From Rhodobacter sp. Har01 (lineage in GTDB: Bacteria; Pseudomonadota; Alphaproteobacteria; Rhodobacterales; Rhodobacteraceae): a stretch of 64,000 bases of DNA. The stretch is from positions 1 through 64,000 of the forward strand of contig NZ_JAJCTD010000002.1 in NCBI RefSeq assembly GCF_020564565.1, read 5' to 3'. A program made the position numbers and the translations under genes. Below the pieces are notes generated by a model. That model made no database searches, was not told the origin of the DNA, and was given only the letters and a program-made list of their open reading frames with translations. Every line of letters begins with the position of its first letter. Position 1 is the first letter of the stretch. Positions 40,600-47,924 of the stretch are shown piece by piece.

Positions 40600-41084
40600 G
40601 CCAGCACCTCGGCTTCGGCCCGGGCGCGCGCTTCGGGCGCCAGCCGGTCCAGCGTCAGGATGCCGTCCAGGTGATCGTGTTCATGCTGCACGCAGATCGC
40701 GGCGAAACCGGTCAGAACCTCTTCCTGCCGGTCCCCCGAAAGATCGGTCCAGCGCAGCCGCACCGCCTGGGCCCGCTCGACCAGGGCGGTGGCACCCGGG
40801 ATCGACAGACAGCCCTCCGGCCCCACCACGCGCGGCCCGAGGACCTCGACCATCTCGGGGTTCACCAGGACCCGGGGCGCGCGCGTTCCTTCCTTCCAGG
40901 TCGTGTCCATGACGAACAGCCGCAGCAGCCGCCCGACCTGCGGCGCGGCCAGACCGCGGCCGCACGCGGCATACATCGTCTCCAGCATGTCTGCCGCCAG
41001 CGCGCGCAGGTCGTCCGACAGGACCGCCGGCGCGCAGGGCTGCGACAGCAGCGGATCGGGCCAGCGCAGGATGGGCAGGATCAT
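40596..41084 (-). CDS. def: Peptide deformylase, second copy
   Basis: Removes the formyl group from new proteins. The 162 residues keep all motifs: GRGLAAPQVG, EGCLSIPG and QHEHDHLDG with metal ligands and catalytic Glu. It differs from the first copy in sequence and lacks the basic C-terminal extension, so it may serve different substrates or conditions. The ATG overlaps nothing upstream (60-base gap from the first def), and its stop overlaps the third copy by four bases. Confidence 0.92.
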   Translation of the reverse strand: MILPILRWPDPLLSQPCAPAVLSDDLRALAADMLETMYAACGRGLAAPQVGRLLRLFVMDTTWKEGTRAPRVLVNPEMVEVLGPRVVGPEGCLSIPGATALVERAQAVRLRWTDLSGDRQEEVLTGFAAICVQHEHDHLDGILTLDRLAPEARARAEAEVLA

Positions 41085-41144
41085 CGAAACCCCCTCGGGT
41101 GCATCGCCCGCCGCAAGGCCGGCCTTTCCGGGCGCGCCGGCGCG

Positions 41145-41660
41145 TCACGCCATCCGGGCGCGCTCGCGCTTCACTTTCTCAAGCTTGCGCAAGACCATCT
41201 GCCGCTTCATCGGACCCAGATAGTCGATGAACAGCTTGCCATCCAGGTGGTCCATCTCGTGCTGCACGCAGGTGGACCAGATGCCTTCAAAGGTGCGCTC
41301 CTGGCTGGCGCCGTCCAGGTCCGTCCAGCGCACTGTCACCGCGGCCGGGCGCTTGACGTCGGCATATTGCTCGGGCAGCGACAGGCAGCCTTCCTCGAAC
41401 GTGGTCACGTCTTCCGACGCCCAGAGCTGCACCGGGTTGATCAGCACCATCGGCTCGGCCGGGCCGTCCTTGATGCAATCCATCACCAGAAGCCGCTTCA
41501 TGAAGCCAAGCTGCGGCGCGGCCAGCCCGATTCCGGGGGCGACATACATGGTCTCAAGCATGTCGGCGGCAATCGCCTTCACCTCGTCGGTGATTTCGGT
41601 GATCGGCTCGCAGGCCTTCTTGAGGCGCGGATCGGGATAGATGAGGATGCTTCGGATCAT
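41145..41660 (-). CDS. def: Peptide deformylase, first copy
   Basis: The 171 residues are a canonical deformylase: GIGLAAPQLG, EGCLSLPEQY and QHEMDHLDGKLF, with a basic C-terminal helix (KRQMVLRKLEKVKRERARMA) that in other bacteria aids ribosome contact. It is likely the main housekeeping enzyme. It is the first gene of the def-def-def-fmt operon, with its promoter in the AT-rich gap shared with the PatB gene. Confidence 0.95.
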   Translation of the reverse strand: MIRSILIYPDPRLKKACEPITEITDEVKAIAADMLETMYVAPGIGLAAPQLGFMKRLLVMDCIKDGPAEPMVLINPVQLWASEDVTTFEEGCLSLPEQYADVKRPAAVTVRWTDLDGASQERTFEGIWSTCVQHEMDHLDGKLFIDYLGPMKRQMVLRKLEKVKRERARMA

Positions 41661-41760
41661 GTCCCGGATTTAGGGGAAGGCGGGGCCTGCGCGCAAGAGG
41701 GCCGAAATCGCCCGCGACAAGGGGACGAAATTCCATAAGACATTTCCTTCGCGGCATAAT

Positions 41761-41788
41761 ATTCCAAACCTTAGACATATTTTGGAAT
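41761..41788. promoter_or_regulatory. Inverted repeat upstream of the PatB/MalY gene
   Basis: Arms ATTCCAAA and TTTGGAAT are separated by 12 AT-rich bases (CCTTAGACATAT), inside the 184-base gap between def and the divergent aminotransferase gene. The region is distinctly AT-rich, as expected for a promoter. A regulator-binding site is plausible, but none is identified. Confidence 0.4.
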
Positions 41789-41844
41789 GACTTCCCTATC
41801 AATCGGGATTATCTGGAACAGAAATGTAACCACGGCCGGACGAA

Positions 41845-43017
41845 ATGACCTTCGATACGACAATCGACCGCAAGGGCACCCACTGCGTCAAGTGGGACAT
41901 GATGGAAACCTTTTACGGCGTGCCGCCGGAAACCGGCCTGGCGATGTGGGTCGCGGACATGGAGTTCCGCCCCCCGCAAGCCGTGCAGCGCGCGCTGGAG
42001 CGGATGCTGGCGCATGGCATCTATGGCTATTTCGGCGATGACCGCGCCTATCTTGAGGCGATTCGCTGGTGGATGGACAGCCGCCACGGCTGGCAGGTCG
42101 ACCCGAGCCACATCTTCACCACCCACGGCCTGGTGAACGGCACCGCGCTGTGCATCGACGCCTTCACCGCGCCGGGCGACGGCGTGGTGCTGATGACCCC
42201 GGTCTACCATGCCTTCGCCCGCACCATCCGCGCCGCCGGGCGCACCGTGGTGGAATGCCGGCTTGCCCTGGCAGACGGCCGCTACGAGATGGATTTCGAC
42301 GCCTGGGACGCGCAGATGACCGGGGGCGAGCGGATGCTGATCCTGTGCTCGCCGCACAATCCCGGCGGCCGGGTCTGGACCGCGGCCGAGTTGCGGGCCA
42401 CCGCCGACTTCTGCCGCCGGCACGACCTGATCCTGGTCTCGGACGAGATCCACCATGACCTGGTCTTCCCCGGCCACAAGCACATGGTCATGCCCAAGGC
42501 CGCCCCCGGCATCGCCGACCGGCTGGTCATGCTGACCGCCGCCACCAAGACCTTCAACATCGCCGGTGCGCATACCGGCAACGTCATCATCGCCGATCCC
42601 GCCCTGCGCAAACGCTTTGCCGATCGGATGATGGCGATGGGTATCTCGCCCAACTCGTTTGGCATGCACATGGTCACCGCCGCCTATTCGCCCGAAGGGG
42701 CGGCCTGGGTGGATGAGCTGATGTGCTACCTTGATGGCAATCGGCGCCTTCTGGACGCCGGCCTGAACGCCATTCCGGGCGTGCGCTCGATGGCGCTTGA
42801 GGCGACCTATCTCGCCTGGGTCGATTTCGCCGGCACCGGCATGACGCAGGCGGAAATCCTGGACCGGGTGCAGCGGCAGGCGCAGATCGCGCCGAATCAC
42901 GGCGAGACCTTTGGCGCGGGCGGCGAAGGCTTCCTGCGGCTGAACCTCGCCGCCCCGCGCGCCCAGGTGGCCGAAGCGGTGAACCGCCTGCAAAGGGCCT
43001 TCGCCGACCTGCAATGA
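41845..43017 (+). CDS. PatB/MalY-type PLP-dependent C-S lyase
   Basis: A 390-residue fold-type I PLP enzyme of the PatB/MalY group, which usually splits cystathionine or related C-S compounds. The signatures are WVADMEFRPPQAV, the substrate/PLP segment LCSPHNPGGRVW, SDEIHHDLVFPGHKH and the Schiff-base lysine in TAATKTFNIAG. The C-terminal Arg for carboxylate binding lies in GFLRLNLAAPRAQV. It is not a general transaminase by motif. It stands alone, divergent from the def operon, and is followed 17 bases later by an L,D-transpeptidase gene. Confidence 0.9.
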   Translation: MTFDTTIDRKGTHCVKWDMMETFYGVPPETGLAMWVADMEFRPPQAVQRALERMLAHGIYGYFGDDRAYLEAIRWWMDSRHGWQVDPSHIFTTHGLVNGTALCIDAFTAPGDGVVLMTPVYHAFARTIRAAGRTVVECRLALADGRYEMDFDAWDAQMTGGERMLILCSPHNPGGRVWTAAELRATADFCRRHDLILVSDEIHHDLVFPGHKHMVMPKAAPGIADRLVMLTAATKTFNIAGAHTGNVIIADPALRKRFADRMMAMGISPNSFGMHMVTAAYSPEGAAWVDELMCYLDGNRRLLDAGLNAIPGVRSMALEATYLAWVDFAGTGMTQAEILDRVQRQAQIAPNHGETFGAGGEGFLRLNLAAPRAQVAEAVNRLQRAFADLQ

Positions 43018-43034
43018 CCGGCTAGGCTGGGGCG

Positions 43035-43574
43035 ATGAAACGTCTGGCCCGGCTGTTCGCCCTGCTTGCCCTGCTGGCGCTGTTCGGGGCGGCCGCGCTG
43101 TTGTGGGTGCGCCCCGTTCCGCAGCCTCCGCCGCTGCCGCTGCCGCCATTGTCGGGGCCGGTGGATCTGATCGTGGTGGAAAAGGCCGCCCGCCGCATGC
43201 TGCTGCTGCAGGACGGCCAGCCGGTGCGCAGCTACCGCGTCGCCCTTGGGTTTTCCCCCGATGGCGACAAGCTGCGCCAGGGCGACGGACGCACGCCCGA
43301 GGGCCACTTCACCATCGACCGCCGCAACGATCAGTCCGCCTATCACCTGTCGCTGGGGCTGGATTACCCGCAGCCCGAGGACCGCGCCCGCGCCAAGGCT
43401 GCCGGCTACGACCCCGGCGGTGACATCATGATTCACGGCCAGCCGAACCAGCTGCCCGAGGGCTTTGTCGTCAAGGGCGACTGGACGGCCGGCTGCATTG
43501 CCGTCACCAACGCCGAGATGCGGGAAATATGGGCACATGCCCCGACCGGAACGCCGGTCGAGATCCGGCCCTGA
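43035..43574 (+). CDS. L,D-transpeptidase-family protein (YkuD domain)
   Basis: A 179-residue envelope protein with an N-terminal membrane anchor (about 8-25), a Pro-rich linker and a YkuD domain. The catalytic motif is present: His in MIHGQPN and Cys in GDWTAGCIAVTNAEM (near residue 155). This predicts peptidoglycan crosslinking or lipoprotein attachment in the periplasm. It differs from canonical SHGCIRL in having TAGCIAV. It is convergent with the next gene, with only five bases between stops. Confidence 0.9.
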   Translation: MKRLARLFALLALLALFGAAALLWVRPVPQPPPLPLPPLSGPVDLIVVEKAARRMLLLQDGQPVRSYRVALGFSPDGDKLRQGDGRTPEGHFTIDRRNDQSAYHLSLGLDYPQPEDRARAKAAGYDPGGDIMIHGQPNQLPEGFVVKGDWTAGCIAVTNAEMREIWAHAPTGTPVEIRP

Positions 43575-43579
43575 CCCTT

Positions 43580-43933
43580 TCACGCCTTGGGCAGATAGCC
43601 CACCGGCGCGTTTTCGTCGCGCAGATAGTCCAGCGCCGGGCGATCAGTCACCGCGGTCAGGCGCTTGAAGTCGCAGATCAGCTCTCCGTTTTCGTTCGCC
43701 GAAGCCACGATCAGGCACTGGAACACATGCCGCGACCCGTCATACACGTCGACCAGTCCGCGCAACGGGGCCGGCACCGCTTTGGCATCCAGCGCAAAGC
43801 CGTCCTGCCAGAACCTCAGGATCGGATAGATCTCCGGTCCCACCTGCACCCGCATCCGCGACCGCTTGCGCTCTTCGCGCTTGCGAGCGGCCTCAAGACC
43901 GGCCCGCACCTCCTGTGGCAGAAACTCAAGCAT
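43580..43933 (-). CDS. Hypothetical protein, Rhodobacterales type
   Basis: A 117-residue protein with no signal peptide. The N-terminal third is helical and very basic (AGLEAARKREERKRSRMRVQVG) and the rest is beta-rich (LRGLVDVYDGSRHVFQCLIV). The family is not identified; homologues probably exist in related genomes. It is divergent from cobD across 211 bases that contain a tandem 9-base repeat. An RNA- or nucleic-acid-binding role would fit the basic helix, but nothing supports it firmly. Confidence 0.7.
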   Translation of the reverse strand: MLEFLPQEVRAGLEAARKREERKRSRMRVQVGPEIYPILRFWQDGFALDAKAVPAPLRGLVDVYDGSRHVFQCLIVASANENGELICDFKRLTAVTDRPALDYLRDENAPVGYLPKA

Positions 43934-44007
43934 TGCCGTGCCCTCCTGGGGCCAAGTCTGTGTCGTTAAGACAGAAAATCAAGCCTGCTTCGTTGTGCCG
44001 CAGGAGT

Positions 44008-44038
44008 GTTGCAGCATTGTGAAGGCAACGTTGCAGCA
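44008..44038. promoter_or_regulatory. Two direct copies of GTTGCAGCA, 22 bases apart, upstream of cobD
   Basis: Copies begin at 44008 and 44030, roughly two helical turns apart, in the gap between the hypothetical gene and cobD. The TTGCAGCA core resembles the polyhydroxybutyrate regulator PhaR sites described in Paracoccus, but the match is recalled rather than tested. The surrounding sequence shows no cobalamin-riboswitch pattern. Confidence 0.35.
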
Positions 44039-44144
44039 AAAGCGCAGCCGCGCCCCGACCCGATTCGCGCGAGAGGCGAGTTGCCCTTGCGGACGCCACT
44101 CCGATGCGGTCCAACCGGGCCTCTGGACACCTGCCGATTCGCAC

Positions 44145-45044
44145 ATGACCCTTGCCCTCGCCCTGATCCTCGATGCCCTGCTCGGCGAGCCCGACTGGGC
44201 CTGGCGGCGATGGCCGCACCCCGCGGTGCTGATGGGCCGGCTGATCGCCTGGGCCGACCGGCGGTTCAACCGCGGCCCCAGTCGCCGTGCCGCCGGGGTG
44301 GTGGTGATGGCCGTGCTGATCCCCGCCGCAGCGACCCTGGGCTGGGTGATCCACCTGCTGCCCGACTTTGGCGTGGTCGAGATCCTGGTGGTCGCCATCC
44401 TGCTGGCGCAGCGGTCGCTGGTCGATCATGTCCGCGCGGTCGCCACCGCCCTGCGGCGCAGCCTGGACGAGGGCAAGCGCGTCGTCGCGCGGATCGTCGG
44501 TCGCGACACCGGGCCGATGCGGCAGGCCGAGGTCGCCCGCGCGGCCATCGAAAGCGCCGCCGAGAACCTGTCCGACGGCGTCATCGCCCCGGCCTTCTGG
44601 TATCTGGTCGGCGGCCTGCCGGGCCTCTTGGTCTACAAGCTGGCCAATACCGCCGACAGCATGATCGGCCACATGACGCCCCGCCACCGGCAGTTCGGCT
44701 GGGCCGCGGCCCGTTTCGACGACCTCTTGAACCTGATCCCGTCGCGGCTGACTGGGCTTCTGATCGCGCTGACCAGCGGCTGGCTGGACCCGGCCCCGGT
44801 GCTGCGCGACGCGCGGCAGCACCGCAGCCCCAACGCCGGCTGGCCCGAAAGCGTGCTGGGTCCGGTGCTGAACGTCGCCCTGGCCGGCCCGCGCAGCTAT
44901 GACGGCGTGATGACCGACGACCCCTGGGTCTGGCCCGAAGGCCGCCGCGACCCCGGCCCCGACGACATTGACGCCGCCTGTGCCGCACTGTGGCGGGCCT
45001 GGGCGGGGATGCTTGCCCTTGCCCTGCTTGCCGCCCTAGTCTGA
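44145..45044 (+). CDS. cobD: Adenosylcobinamide-phosphate synthase (CobD/CbiB)
   Basis: Attaches aminopropanol (or its phosphate) to adenosylcobyric acid late in cobalamin synthesis. The 299-residue membrane protein has the family patterns LILDALLGEPDWAWRRWPHPAVLMG near the start, AAIESAAENLSDGVIAPAFWYL, YKLANTADSMIGH and SPNAGWPESVLG in order. The ATG begins MTLALALILDALLG. It is the only cobalamin-synthesis gene here besides the distant adenosyltransferase, so it is detached from a cob operon. The next gene follows after six bases. Confidence 0.93.
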   Translation: MTLALALILDALLGEPDWAWRRWPHPAVLMGRLIAWADRRFNRGPSRRAAGVVVMAVLIPAAATLGWVIHLLPDFGVVEILVVAILLAQRSLVDHVRAVATALRRSLDEGKRVVARIVGRDTGPMRQAEVARAAIESAAENLSDGVIAPAFWYLVGGLPGLLVYKLANTADSMIGHMTPRHRQFGWAAARFDDLLNLIPSRLTGLLIALTSGWLDPAPVLRDARQHRSPNAGWPESVLGPVLNVALAGPRSYDGVMTDDPWVWPEGRRDPGPDDIDAACAALWRAWAGMLALALLAALV

Positions 45045-45050
45045 GCCATC

Positions 45051-46214
45051 ATGCGCGCCGTTGTCCTGAGCCTTGCCCTTGCCCTGCCCGCCGCCGCCTC
45101 TGCCGCCCCCTGCGGCGGCGACTTCGCGGCATTCCTTGATTCCATGCGCCAGGAGGCCCGCGCTGCCGGAGTGCCCGAAGCTGCCGTGAAAAGCTTTTTC
45201 GATGGCGCAGGGCAAGACCCCAGGGTGCTGAAGGCCGACCGCGCGCAGGGCGTGTTCCGCAAGACCTTTCTCGATTTCTCGCAGGCGCTGATCTCGAAGA
45301 ACCGGCTGACCACCGCGCAGGCGAAGTCCACCAGCCTCGACGCCATCTTCACCCGGGCGCAAGCGGATTTCGGTGTCAGCCGCGGAATCCTCCTGGCCTT
45401 CTGGGCCTTCGAGACCGATTTCGGCCAGGTCCAGGGCGACTTCAACACCCGCAACGCGCTGCTGACCCTGGCGCATGACTGCCGCCGCCCGGAGATCTTT
45501 CAGCCGCAGGTGCTGGCCGCCGTGCAACTGCATGCCCTGGGCGAATTCGACCTGGCGACCGTCGGGGCCTGGGCAGGCGAAATCGGCCAGGTCCAGATGC
45601 TGCCGAAGGACATTCTGGAAAAGGGCGTTGACGGGAACGGCGACGGCCTCGTGACGCTGAAGACTTCGCCCGAGGACGCGCTTCTGTCCGGTGCCAACCT
45701 GCTGAAGCACCATGGCTGGCGTGCGGGCGAACCCTGGGCGGTAGAGGTCACCCTGCCCGGGGGCTTCGACTGGGCGCAGACCGGCCTGCACACCCAGCGG
45801 CCCGACACCGACTGGGCTGAGCTGGGCGTCGCTCCGCGGCAGGGCGTGCTGGCGACCGGACTGCCGGCCTCGGTTCTGCTGCCGCAGGGCCGCAAGGGGC
45901 CGGCCTTCCTGGCCTATCCGAACTTTCGCGTGCTGTTCGAATGGAACAAGAGCTTTACCTATGTCCTGACCGCGGCCTATTTCGCCACCCGGATCGAGGG
46001 CGCCCCGCCCTACCTGGCGGGCAACCCCGACCCGCAGCTTTCCCTGGACGAGATGAAGAACCTGCAGCGCAAGCTGTCGGCCCTGGGCCACGATGTCGGG
46101 CAGATCGACGGCATCCTGGGCGCCGGCACCCGCGACGCGGTGCAGAAGGAACAGGTCCGCCTGGGCCTGCCCGCCGACGCCTGGCCAACCCGCGACCTGC
46201 TGGACCGGCTGTGA
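45051..46214 (+). CDS. MltB-type lytic murein transglycosylase
   Basis: Cuts the glycan strand of peptidoglycan with formation of anhydro-muramyl ends. The 387 residues start with a signal peptide (cleavage near residue 19, before APCGGDF). The catalytic domain follows with Glu121 in FWAFETDFGQ and GEIGQVQMLP. A peptidoglycan-binding module is at the C-terminus (LSLDEMKNLQRKLSALGHDVGQIDG, from about residue 328). The stop overlaps the next gene's GTG by four bases (GTGA). Confidence 0.92.
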   Translation: MRAVVLSLALALPAAASAAPCGGDFAAFLDSMRQEARAAGVPEAAVKSFFDGAGQDPRVLKADRAQGVFRKTFLDFSQALISKNRLTTAQAKSTSLDAIFTRAQADFGVSRGILLAFWAFETDFGQVQGDFNTRNALLTLAHDCRRPEIFQPQVLAAVQLHALGEFDLATVGAWAGEIGQVQMLPKDILEKGVDGNGDGLVTLKTSPEDALLSGANLLKHHGWRAGEPWAVEVTLPGGFDWAQTGLHTQRPDTDWAELGVAPRQGVLATGLPASVLLPQGRKGPAFLAYPNFRVLFEWNKSFTYVLTAAYFATRIEGAPPYLAGNPDPQLSLDEMKNLQRKLSALGHDVGQIDGILGAGTRDAVQKEQVRLGLPADAWPTRDLLDRL

Positions 46215-47131
46215 CCGGACCGGCGGCCGACTGGGCGCTGGTCGCCACCGTCAAGGCGCCGCAAGAGCAGGTGCTTGCCTTCATCGCGCATCACCTGGAC
46301 CTTGGGGCCGCGCGCATCTGGGTCTATTTCGACGACCCGGACGACCCTGCCTTTGCAACCGTCAGCCGGATCCGCGGCGTCACCGCCATCCGTTGCACCG
46401 CGCAGCATTGGGCGCAGGGCAACGGCCGCCCCGAACGGCACCAGAACCGCCAGGCGCGCAACGCCGCACGCACCTATCGTCTCTGCGAGTTGCCCTGGCT
46501 TGGCCATATCGACGTCGATGAATTCCTGTTGCCAGATCGGCCGATGGGCGAGATTCTCGCCGCTTTGCCCGCGCCGCAGTCGATGCTGCGGGTCGAGCCG
46601 TTCGAGGCGCTGCACGACCCTGCCCTGCCTGACGACATCTTCACCGCCCGCGCCTTTCGCGGGCCGCTGAAGCAGCGCTTCGCCTTCCTGCATGGCCCGA
46701 TCTTCGGCCGCTTCGCCCCGATGCTGACCGATGGCATGCTGTCGCATGTCGTCGGAAAGGTGTTCTTCCGGACCGGGATCAAGGGCCTGACGCCGCGTCT
46801 GCATGGGGCTTCGCGGAACGGCGAGCGGGTGCCGGGGCTGCCGGTCGATCCGCGGGTGAAGCTGCTGCATTTCCACGCCCAGGACCGCGCCGCCTGGATT
46901 GCTGCGCTGCCGTTCCGACTGCAGCGCGGCGCCTACCAGAAGCGCGACGCGATGCGCGCCGCCCTGGCCGGCGCAAGCCCCGAGGAGGTCGAGGCGTTCT
47001 ATCGGGAAACCCAGATGCTGAGCGCCGAGAAAGCCGCTATGCTGCGCAGCGAAGGCCGTCTGGTCGAGGTTGACCTTTCGTTGCGCCGGAAGGTCGTACA
47101 GATGCTGGCCCGGCGATTGGCGCCGGACTGA
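46211..47131 (+). CDS. Glycosyltransferase family 2-like protein
   Basis: A 306-residue protein resembling the GT92/Glyco_tranf_2_4 type. The front (ALVATVKAPQEQVLAFIAHHLDLGAARIWVY) is the usual N-terminus for this class, and LPWLGHIDVDEFLLPD carries the DxD metal motif near residue 101. There is no membrane helix, so a cytoplasmic or peripheral enzyme acting on a surface glycan is likely. GTG start overlaps the transglycosylase gene by four bases. Near the C-terminus the sequence MLRSEG is encoded by an 18-base stretch that recurs at the start of the following gene. Confidence 0.82.
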   Translation: MTGPAADWALVATVKAPQEQVLAFIAHHLDLGAARIWVYFDDPDDPAFATVSRIRGVTAIRCTAQHWAQGNGRPERHQNRQARNAARTYRLCELPWLGHIDVDEFLLPDRPMGEILAALPAPQSMLRVEPFEALHDPALPDDIFTARAFRGPLKQRFAFLHGPIFGRFAPMLTDGMLSHVVGKVFFRTGIKGLTPRLHGASRNGERVPGLPVDPRVKLLHFHAQDRAAWIAALPFRLQRGAYQKRDAMRAALAGASPEEVEAFYRETQMLSAEKAAMLRSEGRLVEVDLSLRRKVVQMLARRLAPD

Positions 47132-47149
47132 ATGCTGCGCAGCGAAGGC
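47039..47149 (+). repeat. 18-base direct repeat spanning the glycosyltransferase/MOSC junction
   Basis: ATGCTGCGCAGCGAAGGC occurs at 47039-47056 inside the glycosyltransferase gene and at 47132-47149 as the first codons of the next gene. The copies are 93 bases apart, so they share a reading frame and encode MLRSEG both times. Confidence 0.8.
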
Positions 47150-47710
47150 AAGGTCGGGATGGTCACGATCGAGGCACTGATGGCGGCTTTGCCGCAGGTT
47201 CTTGCGGCGCCGAAGGACGCGACCTTTGCGCGTCAGCTGACCTTCCGCGCGGGCTACAACCAGCGCCAACACCCCGACCGGTTGCGCCTGACCGTCGGCC
47301 AGGGCGTTCCGGGCGAGCGCTGGCTGACCGCGCCCTGGTCACGCCTGCCCGATGGCCGCCCCGACCCGTCGATCCAGGTCTCGATCCTGCCGACACGGGC
47401 GCATGACCTGGTTCGCACCCACCCCGATCAGCCACACCCCGGCGACACCATCCTTGCCGATCTCGACACCAGCGAGGCCAACCTTCCGCAAGGCACGCTC
47501 CTGCGTGCCGGCACCGCGACGTTGCGCGTTTCAAGCCTGTTCAACGACGGCTGCGTGAAGTGGAAGGTGCGCTATGGGCAGGCCGCAAAGGACTGGATCA
47601 CCCTGCCCGGCCACCCGCTTCTGCGCCTGCGGGGAATCCTCTGTGCCGTGGTGGAAGACGGCGAGATCGCGGTCGAAGACCCGATCACCGTGCTGTCCCG
47701 GCCCGGCTGA
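47132..47710 (+). CDS. MOSC-domain protein
   Basis: A 192-residue protein with the MOSC pattern: DPSIQVSILPTRAHDLV in the middle, GDTILADLDTSEANLPQGTLL, the conserved cysteine in LFNDGCVKWKVRYG (about residue 141), and a closing LRLRGILCAVVEDG. MOSC domains bind molybdenum cofactor or carry sulfur, often on partners of molybdoenzymes; the partner is unknown. The ATG directly follows the glycosyltransferase stop. An internal ATG at 47159, after the repeated MLRSEG segment, is a possible alternative start. Confidence 0.8.
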   Translation: MLRSEGKVGMVTIEALMAALPQVLAAPKDATFARQLTFRAGYNQRQHPDRLRLTVGQGVPGERWLTAPWSRLPDGRPDPSIQVSILPTRAHDLVRTHPDQPHPGDTILADLDTSEANLPQGTLLRAGTATLRVSSLFNDGCVKWKVRYGQAAKDWITLPGHPLLRLRGILCAVVEDGEIAVEDPITVLSRPG

Positions 47711-47724
47711 GTGCCGGACGGCCC

Positions 47725-47844
47725 TCAGGGCATCAGTTTCAGGATCAGCGCGCGGTCCCATTGGCCCGCACCCGGATGGTCGACAGCCCCGCCGGCCAGA
47801 GCGAGGAAGGCCGCCAGCATCGCAACAACGGAATAACCCTGCAT
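47725..47844 (-). CDS. Small exported or membrane peptide next to smc
   Basis: A 39-residue frame, MQGYSVVAMLAAFLALAGG followed by AVDHPGAGQWDRALILKLMP. It has one hydrophobic segment (about 5-20) and a polar tail. AAGGGGG lies at good spacing before the ATG. Its stop is 14 bases from the MOSC gene stop on the other strand. Coding is supported by the ribosome site and the sensible membrane topology only. An in-frame ATG at 47865 would give a longer form. Confidence 0.5.
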   Translation of the reverse strand: MQGYSVVAMLAAFLALAGGAVDHPGAGQWDRALILKLMP

Positions 47845-47924
47845 GACATCCCCCTTCTGTGGCATGTTCATGCTGTGTTCCTGACAGAGTTGCGTGAACA
47901 GACGGTTAACCAGGCGTCCGCGCG

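Noticed and set aside
43934..44144. Cobalamin riboswitch upstream of cobD
   Set aside because: No conserved B12-box or core pattern could be recognised in the leader; a covariance-model search would be decisive.
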